DNA of 9,034 nt from Candidatus Stahliibacteriota bacterium (GTDB taxonomy: Bacteria > Hydrothermota > UBA3073), in contig DAOUSS010000046.1 of NCBI GenBank assembly GCA_030627085.1, positions 1-9,034 of the forward strand. The letters run 5' to 3'. Shown here one piece after another: positions 7,409 to 9,034 of this stretch. A program made the position numbers and the translations under genes. The notes beneath the pieces were generated by a model. That model ran no database searches, was not told the DNA's origin, and saw only the letters and a list, made by a program, of their open reading frames with translations. How positions within the stretch are numbered: position 1 is the first letter of the stretch; the number at the start of each line of letters is the position of its first letter.

Positions 7409-7428
7409 TGTGGCAATTCCTTCTACAT

Positions 7429-8385
7429 TTACTCCTTCTTAATATCCTTATGAAAGTATAGTCCTAACCTTCTTGGTATGTATGTAAGACCAAGATCTGA
7501 TTTCCTCTGACAGTTTAACCAACATCCGTTGCACTTAAAAAAAGAGCGGATTATCTTTGCTGTCTTTTCATCTCTCCATATTTCACCAAAACTCCTCTTA
7601 TAGAGATTCCCGAGCTTTACTTGCCTTGCCTCACACAACTCAATATCACCGTTTGATTTTATGACAGGTCTCACAAATATGCTGTAACAGGGGAGGTTTA
7701 ACTTTCCGTTCGCCCATAAAGGATACAGGGAATGGTAATCTGATGCAATCAGGTCAGACACAGAATAAAGACCTGTTGTATCTTCCTCTGCACCAAAGTA
7801 TCCAACTCTTGAGTAGTATCCCACGCTCAAATCTATTTCATACTTTTTTACAAAATCCATAACAAATCTGAGATCCTCTTTCGTATTCCACTTGCTTATG
7901 GTGTATTCAATCTCGATATGGGTAAAATTTTTGAGTTCCGTTATTATTCTCTCCACATTTTTGAATGTGTCCACACCCCTTATATACTTATTCGTCTCAG
8001 GTCCTCCATCAAGAGAAACTGATACATATCTCACCCCTTCTTCCCTCACGAGAGAGATAAGTTTATCTGCAAGGATGCCATTTGAAAATAGCCTTAAATT
8101 CTTCCCTTTGAACAACGATACAATCTCCCTGCACTCCGGATGAAGGAGGAAATCCCCGCCCGTGATTATGAACTCCACACTATCTCTTATTTCATTATCA
8201 CATAACAAATCCTCTATGACATCCTTATCAATGTCCTCTTTCTCTTTAATTCTCCATATATTACAGGTTCTACATCTGGATGTACATCTGTTGGTTATGT
8301 AAATGGGTAAAGAAAGCACTCGCCTCTTCTGCACAGAAGAGATGAGTCTTGATAGGGTAATTGCCTTATTCCACACTCTATTCAT
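7429..8385 (-). CDS. Radical SAM protein with SPASM-like C-terminal cysteines
   Basis: Radical SAM enzymes use a [4Fe-4S] cluster and S-adenosylmethionine to generate a radical. The cluster motif is C34-TSR-C38-RT-C41, followed by an ITGGD block (74-78, the GGE/SAM-binding position) and VSVSLDGGPETNKYIRG (121-137), typical of SPASM-family enzymes. The C-terminal part has C233-x12-G246-x4-C251, then C285-x2-C288-x3-C292, the spacing of a SPASM/twitch auxiliary-cluster domain, although the set is shorter than a complete seven-cysteine SPASM. Length is 318 residues. The gene converges on rbfA with a 20-bp gap and no clear terminator. Substrate is unknown: no small peptide gene is visible next to it, so peptide modification is not supported. 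The best alternatives are a cofactor-maturation or sugar/lipid-head-group enzyme. The ATG lacks a clear ribosome binding site. Confidence 0.88.
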   Translation of the reverse strand: MNRVWNKAITLSRLISSVQKRRVLSLPIYITNRCTSRCRTCNIWRIKEKEDIDKDVIEDLLCDNEIRDSVEFIITGGDFLLHPECREIVSLFKGKNLRLFSNGILADKLISLVREEGVRYVSVSLDGGPETNKYIRGVDTFKNVERIITELKNFTHIEIEYTISKWNTKEDLRFVMDFVKKYEIDLSVGYYSRVGYFGAEEDTTGLYSVSDLIASDYHSLYPLWANGKLNLPCYSIFVRPVIKSNGDIELCEARQVKLGNLYKRSFGEIWRDEKTAKIIRSFFKCNGCWLNCQRKSDLGLTYIPRRLGLYFHKDIKKE

Positions 8386-8447
8386 AGATTAACTCGACAT
8401 CAGTTTTGTCCGGGATAATTCCAAATTATTCGTTAAGAAACCATTCA

Positions 8448-8474
8448 CCCCGTGAAATAACTTATTTCACAGGG
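8448..8474. repeat. Near-perfect palindrome in the radical SAM leader
   Basis: GTGAAATAA (8452-8460) mirrors TTATTTCAC (8462-8470). After one mismatch, CCC (8448-8450) mirrors GGG (8472-8474), so 12 of 13 positions are symmetric around a single base. No T-run follows on either side, so it is not a terminator. Confidence 0.7.
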
Positions 8475-8483
8475 CAGGGATTA

Positions 8484-8503
8484 CACGAGATTATCACAAG
8501 ATA
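8484..8503 (+). repeat. Short CAC-type tandem array (copy 1)
   Basis: CACGAGATTAT is followed directly by CACAAGATA, giving CACrAG units 11 bases apart. It resembles the arrays at 8624-8650 and 8730-8770. Confidence 0.4.
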
Positions 8504-8509
8504 CAAACC

Positions 8510-8607
8510 ATTAGGTTATTAAGTAATTGGGTGTGGTCGTTATTTTCAAGCATGTTCTTTTCTACCTGTCGGTAGACAGGAATTACTTAATTACCCACTA
8601 ACCTAAT
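8510..8607. repeat. Long interrupted inverted repeat enclosing a hairpin
   Basis: ATTAGGTTA (8510-8518) pairs with TAACCTAAT (8599-8607) and TTAAGTAATT (8519-8528) pairs with AATTACTTAA (8581-8590). The right arm has an extra TTACCCAC (8591-8598). The 19 paired positions enclose a 52-nt loop that holds the hairpin at 8565-8580. As minus-strand RNA this would be a large structured element in the radical SAM leader. Confidence 0.7.
8562..8580 (+). repeat. Palindromic repeat CTACCTGTCGGTAGACAGG
   Basis: CCTGTC (8565-8570), loop GGTA, GACAGG (8575-8580) forms a perfect six-pair hairpin. CTACC/GGTAG is an alternative pairing. The sequence is closely related to the reverse complement of 8828-8845. 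Confidence 0.7.
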
Positions 8608-8623
8608 TACTGTTTTTGATATA

Positions 8624-8650
8624 ATCTGTGACTATCTGTGCCCATCTGTG
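8624..8650 (-). repeat. 10-bp tandem array of ATCTGTG (CACAGAT on minus)
   Basis: ATCTGTG occurs at 8624-8630, 8634-8640 and 8644-8650, an exact 10-base period with variable three-base spacers. It lies just downstream of the minus-strand promoter, about 33-59 nt into the predicted leader. Confidence 0.75.
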
Positions 8651-8689
8651 ATTAATGCATATTATGGGATAATTTCGATTTTTGATATT

Positions 8690-8718
8690 ATTATACCACA
8701 ACCTCCCCTTTATGTCAA
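8690..8718 (-). promoter_or_regulatory. Fully consensus sigma70 promoter reading toward the radical SAM gene
   Basis: On the minus strand TTGACA (8718-8713) is followed by a 17-bp spacer and TATAAT (8695-8690), with TG one base before the -10. Every core position is consensus. Transcription would start near 8683, giving a leader of about 298 nt before the radical SAM ATG. No other gene lies downstream on that strand within the leader. Confidence 0.85.
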
Positions 8719-8729
8719 GGAAAAAACAA

Positions 8730-8770
8730 CCACGAATCCACACGAGTTAATCAAATAACACAAATAATTT
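8730..8770 (+). repeat. Degenerate 10-bp CAC-type array upstream of the promoter
   Basis: CACGAATCCA (8731-8740) and CACGAGTTAA (8741-8750) are adjacent 10-base units, followed by weaker copies (TCAAATAACA, CAAATAATTT). The array sits immediately upstream of the minus-strand -35 and is opposite in strand to the 8624-8650 array. Confidence 0.5.
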
Positions 8771-8825
8771 CAAAAATTAGATGTTGCCTCAAAGTGTTGT
8801 GCTGGGGAAAAGCAGTCAATTGGAG

Positions 8826-8848
8826 TGCCTGCCTACCGCAGGCAGGCA
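8826..8848. repeat. GC-rich palindrome TGCCTGCC/GGCAGGCA
   Basis: TGCCTGCC (8826-8833) pairs with GGCAGGCA (8841-8848). A competing fold pairs TGCCTGC (8826-8832) with GCAGGCA (8838-8844). Its reverse complement resembles the repeat at 8562-8580. Confidence 0.75.
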
Positions 8849-8863
8849 GTAGCTTGCTACTGC
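8846..8863. repeat. Palindrome GCAGTAGCTTGCTACTGC
   Basis: Eight-base arms GCAGTAGC and GCTACTGC are separated by TT; the practical hairpin has a CTTG loop. It overlaps the end of the preceding palindrome by three bases. Confidence 0.75.
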
Positions 8864-8876
8864 AAGAATATTCTTG
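8863..8876. repeat. Perfect 14-bp palindrome CAAGAATATTCTTG
   Basis: It is fully self-complementary, begins on the last base of the preceding palindrome and is third in an uninterrupted row. Confidence 0.7.
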
Positions 8877-8980
8877 ACAGGGATTAGATGAGACTTGAAC
8901 AAGAATCCAAAGGACTCCCAATTCAGACATAAGGTAGTCGCAACCTTTACAGGCTGTGCAAAAAGTAGGGATCTGGTAGC

Positions 8981-8998
8981 CGCAGACTTCAGTCTGCG
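8981..8998. repeat. Hairpin CGCAGACTTCAGTCTGCG
   Basis: CGCAGACT mirrors AGTCTGCG around TC, folding as a seven-pair stem with a TTCA loop. The preceding GGTAGC and this palindrome resemble a dispersed GTAGCCGCAG-type repeat that I recall from several uncultured and planctomycete-like genomes. That likeness is from memory and unverified. Confidence 0.65.
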
Positions 8999-9034
8999 AA
9001 TAGAAGATGCTGTTCTGGATTCAATTTGCGCAAC

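Larger units (their letters stand above)
8386..9034. other. Repeat-rich intergenic region without a supported gene
   Basis: These 649 bp contain no reading frame with family resemblance or codon pattern like the neighbours. The minus-strand side (8386-8720) is the promoter and leader of the radical SAM gene. The remainder (8720-9034) holds degenerate CAC-type arrays and several unrelated-looking palindromes. It runs to the window edge, so the gene on the other side cannot be seen. Confidence 0.75.

Noticed and set aside
7409..7428. Bidirectional terminator between rbfA and the radical SAM gene
   Set aside because: Twenty bases with no stable stem or T-run; only a 6-bp pairing with a 28-base loop was found.
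8484..8770. CRISPR array
   Set aside because: Units are 7-11 bases with spacers of a few bases and no unique 30-base spacers. No cas genes are present.
8874..8879. Second TTGACA as a plus-strand -35 box
   Set aside because: No -10-like sequence lies 15-19 bases downstream.
8895..9034. Open frame running off the right edge (begins TTG AAC AAG)
   Set aside because: It crosses the 8981-8998 palindrome, shows no family resemblance and has no ribosome binding site. It is probably chance.

Overview
The window looks like chromosomal DNA from an uncultured, AT-rich bacterium. It carries the conserved transcription/translation cluster rimP-nusA-infB-rbfA, preceded by the end of a large beta-propeller protein that carries a C-terminal FlgD-like / type IX-secretion-type sorting domain. 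That pairing, together with compact proteins and repeat-rich intergenic DNA, fits candidate lineages around the FCB group and WOR-3/TA06. This placement is an impression from gene content, not a computed result. The standard code is used, and TGA terminates rimP, infB and rbfA.

Layout. (1) 2-1936, + strand: the 3' part of a secreted multi-repeat propeller protein; its true start lies before the window. (2) 1937-2085: a sigma70-type promoter whose spacer is almost filled by a perfect 14-bp palindrome. (3) 2086-3231, +: a multi-pass inner-membrane protein of unknown function with a Glu/Lys-rich cytoplasmic tail, closed by an intrinsic-terminator-like hairpin. (4) 3365-7408, +: rimP, nusA, infB, rbfA in one direction, covering 30S maturation, elongation/termination control, initiation and 16S processing. 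RimP lacks its C-terminal domain, RbfA is short, and NusA ends in a GC-rich tail that looks repeat-derived. infB has no visible Shine-Dalgarno sequence. (5) 7429-8385, - strand: a radical SAM enzyme with a SPASM-like cysteine set, converging on rbfA. (6) 8386-9034: 649 bp with no convincing gene but dense palindromes and 10-11-bp periodic CAC arrays. A fully consensus minus-strand promoter lies inside this region and should drive the radical SAM gene through a leader of about 300 nt.

The cluster rimP-nusA-infB-rbfA is a functional unit in most bacteria. The flanking propeller, membrane and radical SAM genes have no evident functional link to it. I do not see a defence system, CRISPR array or complete mobile element. 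The most unusual material is the repeat-rich leader of the radical SAM gene, the repeat-like end of nusA, and the trimmed 30S maturation factors.
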